From assembly GCF_963576615.1 (NCBI RefSeq), contig NC_088715.1, forward strand, positions 52,926,007-52,990,006: a stretch of 64,000 bases of DNA, given 5' to 3'. The notes beneath the pieces were generated by a model, which was given only the letters and a program-made list of their open reading frames with translations, did not search any database and was not told the origin of the DNA. How positions within the stretch are numbered: the stretch's first letter is position 1; each line of letters opens with the position of its first letter. The position numbers and the translations under genes were made by a program. The DNA comes from Watersipora subatra (taxonomy: Eukaryota; Bryozoa; Gymnolaemata; Cheilostomatida; Watersiporidae). Below are positions 39,601 to 49,500 of the stretch, in pieces.

Positions 39601-40187
39601 AAACTAGAAATATTACTTTTATTTTACCTTTTCCAAATATCTTTATTAAGTTTCTTTGCTATTTTAACAATTTTATTGGGATGATAATGTGAAAAGTTTT
39701 AATTTTTGATTCATTTGTTATGTAATTATGATGCAGAGAAAGAATTATGTGATACTAATTTAAAATTTTAAAATTTAATTATTTTTATATTTATTAGTTT
39801 TTTGTAATAAAGTATTACTATAATTTTGTTGATTATTATGAGTAAAAAACAATGATATATGATGATAAATATATATTATTGGCTCAATAAATAATTATAA
39901 TGATACGGTAAAGCCCTTTGAGAAATTGTTAAAAATGTACAAATTTCATGGTTTTAGCCCGAAGAACTGTGAAACAATTTTTCTTTATGTTTAGTGTGTT
40001 GTTGGAATTTTGTGAATAAATTTGGTCACTTTGTGAATTTAACTCTATTATGCTGTTCACTAGTCTAGTAATCCGTAACAAAACACTGTATCACTTTGAT
40101 GCTTAAAGATAAAACTGTAATACTTGTGATGCAATTGTTACAGGAGCACACTTTGATGTTCTGTTGATCTACCTCAGTTTCGGCTAG
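21661..40187 (+). CDS. Secreted three-PAN-module protein with novel C-terminal module
   Basis: Eleven exons (21661-21690, 22279-22525, 23750-23906, 24630-24763, 25917-26064, 28767-28876, 32089-32159, 33263-33385, 36048-36208, 37692-37867, 40144-40187) join in phase to 466 residues. The signal peptide is about residues 1-17. Three PAN/apple half-modules show the same C-x3-C...C...C spacing: C50/C54/C62/C74, C129/C133/C141/C151 and C224/C228/C235/C247. Residues about 276-466 form one extracellular module with the motifs TSTDWFSASNFLESSYSDL, RTFYISKEHGGCPGDIGWL and C426SDWDE, ending FDVLLIYLSFG. I recall similar unnamed modules in other invertebrate proteins but cannot name a family. No transmembrane segment or GPI signal is evident; several N-glycosylation sequons are present. 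PAN modules bind proteins or glycans, so adhesion or recognition is likely. Exon 6 was set by the C-x11-C spacing and phase; a nearer AG at 28748-28749 would shift the frame. Confidence 0.9.
24536..24630. repeat. 25-bp tandem repeat abutting the exon 4 acceptor
   Basis: Four copies of a 25-bp unit of the type CGTAGGTAAATGTTGTCTATTACAG run to the intron-exon border. The last unit contributes the TTGTTGTAG acceptor used by exon 4. Each unit carries its own pyrimidine stretch with AG and a GTAGGT donor-like sequence. Confidence 0.8.
25073..25580. mobile_element. Fold-back element in intron 4 of the PAN gene
   Basis: Arms of about 165 bp (25073-25240 and 25403-25580) are inverted copies. Left TTTACTTGCAACAAAATTCACATT pairs with right AATGTGAATTTTGTTGCAGG, and the arms meet at AACGCCGTAG/CTACGACGTT. 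The spacer is about 160 bp with no open frame. It is probably a MITE or palindromic insertion. Confidence 0.8.
25590..25805. repeat. Degenerate ATTATATTATGT-type tandem repeat
   Basis: Imperfect repetition of ATTRTATTATGTNAC-like units lies between the fold-back element and exon 5. The 98-residue open frame over it is a by-product of the repeat. Confidence 0.55.
26685..27580. repeat. Left arm of ~1-kb inverted duplication in intron 5
   Basis: Its reverse complement matches 31110-32440 over almost the whole arm. Examples are CCTTCAATGCATCGCA at the outer end, CTACAAGACAATTAGAGT in the middle, and GTTCTGGCAGCATTCTTAGG near the inner end. By eye the identity is roughly 85-90%. The matching blocks include both introns around exon 7 as well as the exon, so genomic DNA was duplicated, not a cDNA. 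Confidence 0.9.
26964..27034 (-). pseudogene. Antisense copy of PAN-gene exon 7
   Basis: This is a 71-bp copy of exon 7 on the opposite strand, inside intron 5 of the same gene. It keeps the length, an acceptor (CACACAG) and a donor (GTAAGC). It is fully open and reads EKWKLISKHLQHNNKSFSDE then ALRE against EKWKLITKHLQRNNENFPDE then AFRE in the real exon. By my count there are eight base changes, six of them amino-acid changing. It cannot enter the sense transcript of this gene. No other antisense exons were found near it, so I class it as an orphan duplicate exon. Confidence 0.85.
29811..30118 (-). other. Orphan antisense exon-like open frame in intron 6
   Basis: On the minus strand a strong acceptor (TTTTTGCGCTTTTTCAG) is followed by about 101 open codons with two or three hydrophobic stretches and a VIPETPPFMIALLEG segment. 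That segment is faintly reminiscent of the PESPRWL loop of SLC22/sugar transporters. No partner exon or clear homology was recognised, so it may be a transporter pseudo-exon or chance. Confidence 0.25.
31110..32440. repeat. Right arm of inverted duplication, containing exon 7
   Basis: It pairs with 26685-27580. It is longer because a LINE 3' end is inserted at about 31572-32030: the left arm reads straight through CAATCAAATGATTGTTCAGG, where this arm is interrupted. Exon 7 of the PAN gene (32089-32159) lies inside it. Confidence 0.9.
31572..32030 (+). mobile_element. LINE 3' fragment (CR1/L2/Jockey-like C-terminus)
   Basis: The open frame at 31659-31919 ends FNNLPPNIRSLSRERHFKHY then LSDYLFNFNG-stop. 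This is the usual W/FNxLPxxIR...F+..L..YL ending of CR1/Jockey-type ORF2 proteins. The insertion is flanked by short similar AAATAAT/AAATTAT sequences, a likely target duplication. An AATAAAG signal lies near its end. It is 5'-truncated and younger than the inverted duplication it interrupts. Confidence 0.7.
32756..32815. repeat. TGCATGCATAAAAC inverted repeat
   Basis: ATGCATACATGCATAAAACA is followed by TTACTAATTG and TTTTATGCATGCATGCATAAAAC, making a small palindromic structure in intron 7. Confidence 0.6.
34040..34970 (-). repeat. ~0.87-kb interspersed repeat with tRNA-like end, copy 2
   Basis: This is the reverse complement of the 6575-7440 family. It has a reversed tRNA-like part (GATTTGAATTCACC ... 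CTCTACCACTGAGCCATACG, 34127-34190), the block TCTCTCCGTTCGGTCAGACAAAG, two CTCATGATATG-AGTTT-AAAGTTA blocks, and the terminal GGCAACGCCGGGTAGTAC at 34938-34955. It lies in intron 8 of the PAN gene. Confidence 0.75.
35885..35948. repeat. 16-bp tandem repeat
   Basis: The unit GTAAGTAAACAATAAG is repeated about 3.8 times in intron 8. Each unit contains a consensus-like GTAAGT donor. Confidence 0.85.
36820..37190. mobile_element. Non-autonomous fold-back element, family B copy 3
   Basis: It shares CTGACTGCAAGAATTGTTTCAAG, GATGTCACTATTCGTTATTGC, ACCAGCTATTGCGTTCAGGT and the right-hand AACATCACAAAAAATCACAAATGATAG block with the copies at 12020 and 13650. The terminal AAGATTAAAATTGAC/TAAATTCTAATCTTG sequences are inverted. 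It lies in intron 9. Confidence 0.6.
37459..37577. repeat. 19-bp tandem repeat
   Basis: About six nearly perfect copies of GTAGAACCTATATATCTAT, ending about 115 bp before exon 10 of the PAN gene. Confidence 0.95.
38050..38230. repeat. tRNA-related SINE family, truncated copy
   Basis: It carries AATCTCAGAGTTTGAG, CATGTCCAGTTGTAG, AGGAATGAAAAATTCACTGC and a reversed tRNA-like GGATTTAAACTTGAAACCTCC, matching 6060-6310 and 16375-16650 in order. The distal third is missing. Confidence 0.55.
38276..38577. repeat. 14/19-bp TGTTAAYACTTCACTTCAC minisatellite
   Basis: The first copies are 14 bp (TGTTAACACTTCAC). Later ones are 19 bp through an extra TTCAC, with AAC/AAT alternating in a partly regular higher-order pattern. 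It lies in intron 10 of the PAN gene. Confidence 0.93.
38580..40143 (+). other. Distal part of intron 10 of the PAN gene
   Basis: AT-rich sequence with no convincing exon. A 76-residue open frame at 38586-38816 lacks an acceptor in the needed phase. The terminal coding exon at 40144 has a good TTGTTACAG acceptor. Confidence 0.5.
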
Positions 40188-41109
40188 GACTCTGTGCTGA
40201 AATGGATTGCGACACATTCGCAGCTTTCCCTTATTACTCAACCAAATAATGCTTTAAGCTTATTAAAGCTATTTTTCTGCTAATTTCTGAGATCATAAGC
40301 AATATCTTACTAACAACAGATAAAACTTTAAATCTATTGGTCAAATTATGAGAAAAAATGAGGAGCTTTTGTTTTTTAGTGTGTGTACAACTTCAGTAAC
40401 GTGCATATGTATTTTCATGCCCAACTTTAGTTAGTTTGGTGAATATTCATAGTGATGGACATTTTTTTTAAAAATATATAGGCTGCCTCTGCCACTATAT
40501 ACATGTATGTTGGATATTGAAACAGTATCAAAAAATTTCTTTGAGCTTGAAGCAGCGCACTTTTAGCAGTTTGTGATAAATTGAGTATGCTAACATTTGA
40601 CCTATGTTGCTTAAGGAGAAATTGCATGCTTTTAGCTACTGAACCTGTAAAATTATAATAGAGCAAAATTTTTTGTTGTTAGGCAGATTTGAATGTAATA
40701 CATTGATGTTTTAATAAAAAATTATTTTCAGTACAAGTGAACTAATCTATGTTTTTGTTACCTTGGTTGTGCTTTCTGTTTACATATATTAAATATTATA
40801 TTTATTGTAAATATAGTTTATACTTACATAACATTGAATATATAAAATCAGAATGCTTTTATTTAATTAAGACTTTTTTGTGACAGCTAAAATGCTGTTT
40901 CATGCTGCAACTGGTGTTGTCAAAATGCAATTGATGGTTTGGCAAGACTGTGAAATATACATATATATATAACTAGTGTTGGAATTGGTTAAAGTTACTT
41001 ATTGATGTTTCTTTCTGAAGTCATGACAGGTGTATTTAATACATCTGAACTCTTTGGCTGACCAGCGGTGATACACCACCAATCACCTGAGAAGTAATTT
41101 GATGTAGGC

Positions 41110-41330
41110 TACTATAACACATGCACGCATACACACAAGCACACATAGACACGCATGCAAAAACGTGCACACGGGCATGCGTAAATGCACACACATGCGC
41201 GCACACACACACACCCACAAGCATGCACAAACATGCACACACCCACGGGCACATTCAGTAGTGCACATACACATGCACACACACATGATCACACATGAAT
41301 ACACACACTCACACCTGCGCACACCACAAT
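41110..41330. repeat. Compound (CA)n-rich microsatellite
   Basis: ACACAC runs are mixed with GCATGC/ACATGC. The Cys/Val- and His/Thr-rich open frames over it are artefacts. Confidence 0.93.
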
Positions 41331-41370
41331 GGGTTTTTCCATCGTGCAAATATGCAAATGTATACAACAC

Positions 41371-41443
41371 TATATAAATAAATATATATAAATATATATA
41401 TATATATATAGATATATATACATATATATATGTATATATATAT
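41371..41443. repeat. (TA)n tract at the 5' edge of the retroelement
   Basis: TATATA runs with few interruptions end in T8 immediately before the tRNA-like head of the non-LTR element. Confidence 0.9.
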
Positions 41444-41455
41444 TTTTTTTTCTGT

Positions 41456-44400
41456 CCAACTGCGCAGATAGCACAGTTGGTAAGGTATTGGGACCGTGAT
41501 CATTAGGTCCTCGGTTCAAACCCCAACAACTGCACTTTTCTGGTGGTCCTTGGACAAGACCCTTGCTTGTATAACGTCTTCAACCTCTATGACGAGTGCA
41601 ATAACCAAAGCCATGCCAGCTCGGACGTCGCCCGGTCAAACAAGGTTCGCGCTGCCTGTAGCTGAACCAGGAAAAAGCAGTGAAAAATGGGCTACTGGTT
41701 CAAAACGGATGAAATGGACTTGGACTTGGACTGATAACACGGACCTCATGCAGTGCTACTTTATGAGTGAACCTCAAAAGTGGGGCTATATGGAAAGGAT
41801 GCGTCAACTGTGGATAAACATGCGCCCTGAATTGCCACTAACCGCTAAGCAACTTGTAGCTCAGAGGAGTAACATAATCAAGCGACACCTCATATCGGAA
41901 CTTGAGGTAGATGAAATTAGGGAACAGTTCACCCAATTAACCTCAACCAATGAGGAGTGCATATCATCACACACTGTCACACAAACACGATCATGTGTTG
42001 ACTCATGGGTTGAAGAAGACATGCACTTGGACCTATTTTCCGCAAGCTCTCTCATCCAAGGGTGAAAGAGCTTGCGGAAAATATCATCAACAAGATGTCA
42101 GCTGCTAATGATTATGGAAGCAGGGTACCATTACGAAGAAGTAGCAAGGCCATACCTAAGAAACTGTTAGAAGACATTAACATGGCACTGGAGTCGATCT
42201 CAACTGGATCAATCAGTGAGACTAATGCCTTAATCATCCGTCATACAGCAACCGTCATCTTGGAGGAGATGGATATTAAGCCAATGCCAACAAGGCTTCA
42301 AGCCATTCCATCCTGGCAGCTGAGGCTACAAAATAAGATCAAGGACTTGCACAAGAAAGTTAGTAGGCTCAGTGAGAGATCTAACCACAGTTTGGAGCGT
42401 CCAAAAAGGGAAGCCACAATAGAAGCTCTAGAATCTGCCAAACAGCAGCTAGTAGCAATCTCGGCACGACTGAAGTGGTACACCAAAGAGCGGGATAACA
42501 AGAGAATGAACAAACTGTTCATCAATAATCCATCTAGAGTGTGTTCCCAGTTCAAAGGTGAACTGCAGAGGCCAATGTCTGAGCCTCCCCGATCTAGCAC
42601 TTCAAAGTTCTGGAAGGACATCTGGGAGAAAGAGACTACTCATAACACCACTGCAAATTGGCTGAAGAGGCTTAAAGAGAGCCATCAACACACTGTGGCT
42701 CAGCAAGGACTCACCATCAGCAAAGAAGACATCAAGTGCAGAGTGCAGCGTATGAAGAACTGGGCAGCACCTGGCCATGACATGATTCAAGCCTTCTGGT
42801 TAAAGAAATTGACATCACTTCACACTAGAATGGCTAAGCAGATGGAATGCCTAATAGAACAAGGTGACCATCCAGAATGGCTGACCAAAGGACGAACTGT
42901 ACTTCTGATAAAAGATCCAAAGCAGGGGCCGATTCCTAAAAGCTATCGACCAATAACGTGCTTGCCAACCACATGGAAACTGCTCTCAGGAATAGTTGCA
43001 GACAAACTGGAAGAGCACATGAGTCACTTTATGACCAGTACTCAGAAAGGAATTGGGAGCAACACCCGAGGAGCTAAACATCAGTTACTGGTGGATCGGA
43101 CGGTCTGTCAAGACAGCAGGAGAACGCAAACCAATCTTGCCATGGCTTGGATTGACTACAAAAAGGCCTATGACTCAATTCCCCATAGTTGGATACTTGA
43201 GTGCCTCAGTATGTACAATGTTCACCCTGCTCTTGTGGCATTCATCAAGATGTCAATGACCAAATGGAAGACAGAACTGGAAGCTAATGGCAAAAAGCTG
43301 GCGAGTGTACAAATTAAACGAGGCATCTATCAAGGTGACTCCTTATCACCGCTGCTCTTCTGTTAAACCCTCTAAGCAATATGCTGGAGGAGACTCAATA
43401 TGGGTACCAGTTTAAGAGTGGCACCAAGATAAACCACCTCTTCTACATGGATGACATCAAGCTGTACGTTAACAAAGAAAGGGACATTGATTCGCTAATA
43501 CACCTCACTCAGGTATACAACAAGGACATCGGAATGACCTTCGGTATCGAGAAATGTTGAAGGCTAATTCTTAAGAAAGGCCATTTTATGCTCACAGATG
43601 GCCTAAGAATGCCAAATGGTACCATCAGAGATATAGAAGAAGGGTACAAGTACTTGGGGATTATGCAAAGCAACATCAACCACGAAGCTGAGGTACGTCA
43701 CAAAGCCATTACCGAATACAAGAAACGCCTTCAGCAGGTCTTACGGAGCCAGCTCAATGCCAAGAACCAAGCCATGGCAATAAATACCTACGCACTGCCA
43801 GTAATAAGATATCCAGCAGGCATAATAAAGTGGACTGAGGAAGCCATCAAAAAAACAGATATAGCAACTCGTAAACTGCTGACCATGCATGGAGCACTCC
43901 ACCAAAAATCTGATACTACTAGATTGTATCTTGATAGGAAAGATGGCGGTAGGGGACTCAAAAGTGTACAGCAGACAGTGAAAGAAGAGGAGCAAAGCAT
44001 CAAAGCATATGCAGCCTCCATGGCCATCTCAGATAAGTTGCTAGCTGAATTTCAATCGGCTGCTCTTACAACGGACCTACGCCCTGATGATGAGGAAATT
44101 GACTGGCACACGAAACCTCTTCATGGTGCTTACCACCAACAAATATCTAAGGTTGGCGATCTTCACCAGACATATATGTGGCTGAACAAAGGAAACCTAA
44201 CGGCCAATACAGAGTCGCTAATCATGGCAGCCCAGGAGCAAGTGCTCTCAACAAGGCAACTCCAAACGAAAATCTATCACACTAGAGACGATCCTAGATG
44301 CAGACTGTGCAAAGATGCACCTGAGACTATCCAACACATCATCACTGGATGCAAGCAGCTAGCAGGGAACGCATACACCGAGCGGCATAATCATGTCGCA

Positions 44401-44937
44401 GGTGTTGTGTATAGAAGTCTATGTGAGGAGTATGGCCTTAATAAACCACAACACTGGTGGGAAGCTCCTGGTAAGGTCAATGAAAATGACCGGGCTAAGA
44501 TCATCTGGGACTTCTACATCCAAACTGACAAGCATGTCCTGGCAAACCAACCAGATATAGTGGTGGTAGACAAGGAGAACAAGAGGGCTACTATAATAGA
44601 TATAGCAGTACCCAATGACTACAATATAGCCAGCAAAGAAAAAGAAAAGGTAGAGAAATATCTCCCTCTTGGAGAAGAAATTGAAAAATTCTGGAATGTA
44701 AGAACAACTGTAATCCCAGTAGTCATTGGGGCACTGGGCGCAATAACACCAGCGCATAAAATGTGGCTTGCCCAAATACCAACAGCAATCAACTCAGGTG
44801 AGTTGCAGAAAAGTGCGCTATTGGGAACAGCTAAGATCTTGAGGCGAGTGCTCAAACTCCCAGGTTTCTGGTAGGAGACCCAAGTTAGAGCAGAATTTAC
44901 CACCCATATGGGGTATCCGGGGTGAGGAAACAATTTT
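41456..44937 (+). mobile_element. Non-LTR retrotransposon with restriction-like endonuclease (R4/Dong-like), degraded
   Basis: A single-ORF element is broken into three frames: 41496-42065, 42062-43366, and a third running from about 43363 to 44874 that is cut by TGA at 43558. Reverse transcriptase motifs are clear: KSYRPITCLPTTWKLL, MAWIDYKKAYDSIPHSWI, GIYQGDSLSPLLF and the catalytic FYMDDIKLY. Downstream is a zinc knuckle, CRLCKDAPETIQHIITGC (C-x2-C-x8-H-x4-C). Next is a PD-(D/E)xK endonuclease signature, QPDIVVVDKENKRATIIDIA then EKEKVEKYLPL. This order (RT, CCHC, restriction-like endonuclease) defines the early-branching site-selective LINE clades; R4/Dong is my best guess. Both ends abut (TA)n. 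At least two frame breaks plus a stop make this copy inactive. Confidence 0.9.
41461..41532 (+). repeat. tRNA-like head at the 5' end of the retroelement
   Basis: TAGCACAGTTGGTAAGG resembles box A and GGTTCAAACCCC is an almost perfect box B; ACTGCGC at the start can pair partly with the CAACTGCAC end. It could be a tRNA-derived promoter belonging to the LINE, or a tRNA/SINE into which the LINE inserted. It is not a convincing functional tRNA gene. Confidence 0.5.
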
Positions 44938-44972
44938 ATATATATATATATATATATAACATATATATATAT
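44935..44972. repeat. (TA)n tract between two tail-to-tail elements
   Basis: About 38 bp of mostly TA repeats sits at the centre of a large palindrome. Both flanks read GGTGAGGAAACAATTTT outward-in. Confidence 0.9.
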
Positions 44973-45660
<688 letters not shown>

Positions 45661-46584
45661 AAATTCTTTTTTTCTTTGTTTTATGTATATTTTGCTGATT
45701 TTTTTCTTCAAAATAACAGGCAGCTTGGTACTAATAAAATCTAATATGCTGTGTACATTCCCTATAATTTGATCATGAGCTATGCATCAAGAAAATGATG
45801 AAAGCATCGTAGCAATTCAACAGCTAATACTCACTGACTACCCTACACAATAAAATATCAGATTGTCTACATTTAGTTTAAAGATAATTGATTTATTAAC
45901 TTTATTTGAGTTTATTATGATATAAAGTAATGTGCATATATATATAATATAATATATTTAATAATATATATACTTTAATATAACATTTAAAGCTATTAAT
46001 GCTCATCCTTATGATTTTATATGCATTTTAGTTCTAATAAAAAAGATAGAATCTTTTAGCTATTTTAGTGCTACAAGCTACAGCATTTTAGTGATACGAG
46101 CTGTATGCTTTGAATAAATGGCTACAATCAGTTTTTAACAAACATCAAACATTTGGTTATTAGTCACTAGTGTTGTTGTTACAGGCCACCAAGGTCATGT
46201 GCCGAAGTTGCCATCAAAATTGTTTAGGCAAGGCTGACTGCCAATGGTTTTTTGTTTAGTATGAATCCGTTTATGTTCCAGTTTATGTAGCTGTATGCAT
46301 TTTTATCTTGTATGCTTTGAAAAAAGTTACTTTACCAAGAGGATTTATAGATACTTATTTAAAACCATTTGCTGAATGAGGACATGTAGATACATACATA
46401 GATCATAACTTACAAATGTGTGATGTATTAATAAGTACAGTAAGTCAATGTGAACCATGCATAAACATAAATATAAAAAGCACGAATGTTGAAAATTTAT
46501 AAAGTATTTATACAACTTTCTTGATATAATGATAGCCTCACATTATTATAAATATGCTTCAGAATTGAATAATATGTATTACAA
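45661..46584. other. Intergenic, 3' of SLC18B1-like gene
   Basis: AT-rich sequence that presumably includes the 3' UTR of the minus-strand transporter. I saw no conserved feature. Confidence 0.4.
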
Positions 46585-49500
46585 CTACTCAATGGTTTTA
46601 AATTCAGCACCTGGTTGGAGTTGAACTTTAGTATATACTATTGGCTCTTGTAGACAGAGTTTCATTCTCTCTGAACAAGCTTCAGCTATCTGTTCATTTT
46701 TCTGTTGTTTGTCGCTTTCGCTTTTGGAATCAGCAGTTGTGTTCTCTTCTATTAAAAGTGCTGAGAGCTGATTGGTGCGCTTAAGGTGTAGTAGATAACT
46801 CCCAAAAAGAATTACCTGTAAATAAATTTTAACAGCTACTAGTAATGCTTTAGGCAAACTGTTTTTTGTACTACGAGGTTCTTATTATGAAGGAACTCAC
46901 ATTTAAAAATTGTCCTTTCCAAAACTTGAGAATGTCTCTAATATTATGCAAATCAAATGTAAATGCTTTTAAATGATCATGCTTTGATTAAAACTTAGTT
47001 GATTACAAAAACAAACTTTGAGTTACTTATTGTTGTTAAAATTGAGGTTTGGTAAACAATTTTCAATGTCTAAAGGTCTCCGATTTCCAGTCCAAGACCA
47101 TTTGATTTATCAGAGAAACGAACTACATATTCCATTTGAAAATAGCTTACATGTAGCAATCTTGGGTGTAATAGTTAGTTGACAGCAAAAAACCTGGGAT
47201 GAACAACTCATACAAACCATTAAAGCAATGATGGATGATATTACAGTTTGAGTCCACTCAAAACCAAAATTGTCTACAACAACTCCAGACAGAATTGGAC
47301 CCAAAGTGCTGCCTAAACAGAGACCACTGTTCATAAGTCCAGTCAGCAATCCATACGTATGCAGGCTGTCTTCTGGATATCCATTTATACTAAAAAACAC
47401 AAAAACTGTTTGATTAGCTTATACGACTGCCATGATGACCATTGTTGATGCTTGCACTAACATATTGCGCAATCTCCTGCCCTCTGATTACCACGTCAAC
47501 ATAAAAAATGTATTAGCTAATTCACCAATGATGAAACTGCTCTGCTTGCGTGCTTATTTTTCTTCTCGTTAGAAAATATATACAATATACTTTCTATATT
47601 TTATTAGCCTTTGCTCTGCTGCTTTTTATTTGTTTTAAATAGTATGTATTGTTTTTTCAGCCAGATCACTTTTTATTAATATTTTTTCTTGTAAGGCTCT
47701 AAGCAGAATAAGTGAACTGAATGTTTTACTGTTTCACTAAGTTTGTCAAAGCCCACACTGATACCAAATCAATTGTTTATCGTGGCCAGTCAGAATATTA
47801 ACAGGGCTAGTTAAAAATGGCATTCCACAATATTTTGATAATATTAGACAGTCACCGTCAAGCTGATACAAGGATTAACAAACAAATAGTATTCATTCGA
47901 GAAGATGTTGCAGAGTCCAACTTTATTTAGTCAAACAGATAACTGGTGCGGATAATAATTTCTTTTCACAATATAGTTTGGTTAGTATTCAATTTGCTTT
48001 ATTCAATTTAGGGAAGCTCATGGCTTTGCGATTGTTTCCTCTTTAAGGAGCACTAACAAACTTATTAACGTTTTTGCTGCCGTAGACACATTTATGCGTT
48101 TTCTATGGTTGAGTGCCGTAGATGCATTTTTGTGACTTTCCCAGCAATTGAATAGTAACTTAATTTTATTATCCGTTGATAACATTACCCACGGTCTTCA
48201 TGAATTTTATGGTATTGACAGCATTGTCTGAAGATTTCTATAAAAATGGCCTAAAATAATAAAGCGATTTAAAATTTTTGCTTGCGAATTTTCCGACCTA
48301 GAAATGAACATTTTTTGTTAAGTACCGCGCGAGTCAGAAAACAGATAATTACTTAAGTTGATGGCATTATAGCCAATTCAGATTAAAATTTTCGTGATTA
48401 TACAGATGCTTAAAGTAGCAGTGGTAACTTTGATGGCGGTGAGAGTAATAGTTTTGTAAGTGTAAGGAACATTGTGGAGGATCGTTTTAGCTTTGTAGCG
48501 ATAGTAGCTTCACATAGCTTTATCATTGCACAAAATATACGTAGATACATTGATTTTTTTGCAAAGCAGTGTTGGTTAAAATTTTGGCAAAATAAAATAC
48601 GTAACAAAAATGTTCTACATAAAGTTTGAAATCGAAAAAAATATTGTATACATATTATGAAGCAATATCGGCAATTTTCGGTAAAATGGCTGGCAGTAGG
48701 CCTATGGCTAAACTTGTACATGGACGGCAGTGAAAGGGTTAAGCTACAGAAAATATTTAGTTTTGGCAATAATTGCTGACTAATTCAACTATGGAAGCTC
48801 AAAAATGGTATGTGTCTTATGCCATTTGATTTGATAGCTTTTCAAAGTAAATGAAAACTTTTTTTTCATGTGTTCAAAACGCCAACACACTATGTTGGCG
48901 TGTTTGCCACATTGTTTGTCAATGATGAATTATGCAGATTGCAAGTCAGTTTTTTAGTTTAGTTTTTTTTCAACCTATTTGGAATAGTATTTCATTTGGT
49001 TTATAATTAGTTTACAATATATAGGTTGTTTTCTTTTTTAGAAAGTATTAATAAATTACTAATTAATTTTCAACAACTTTATAAATACTAAATGTTTTGT
49101 GCTGTCTGATTTAACAGTTATGCTAGAAAAACAAAAACTCTGTATTCTCAACTGTCAAATCTACATATTCTTTTGCTGGGTGGTTTGATTGAAAGGCTGT
49201 TTACCAATAGTTAGTTATTAGTGAGAAAAACAAAAACACCTTTCACCCTTTTTATTCCAAAAATGATTTCCTAAAATTAAGGACTGTATCTGGTGAGATG
49301 AAAACACAAAAAAATTTAGGGTTTTGCAAAAGCATTTTACAAATGTAGTTACATAAGAAACATTATCGAAAAGACAAAAGTTGTAAACTTTTTTATTATA
49401 TTAGTAAGAGTTTCAAAACTTTATTTTTTGGTATTTAAGATATACGTGAAAACCTCTAATTGACCGCCACCTCTATTTGAACGCCACCTCCTATTGACCG

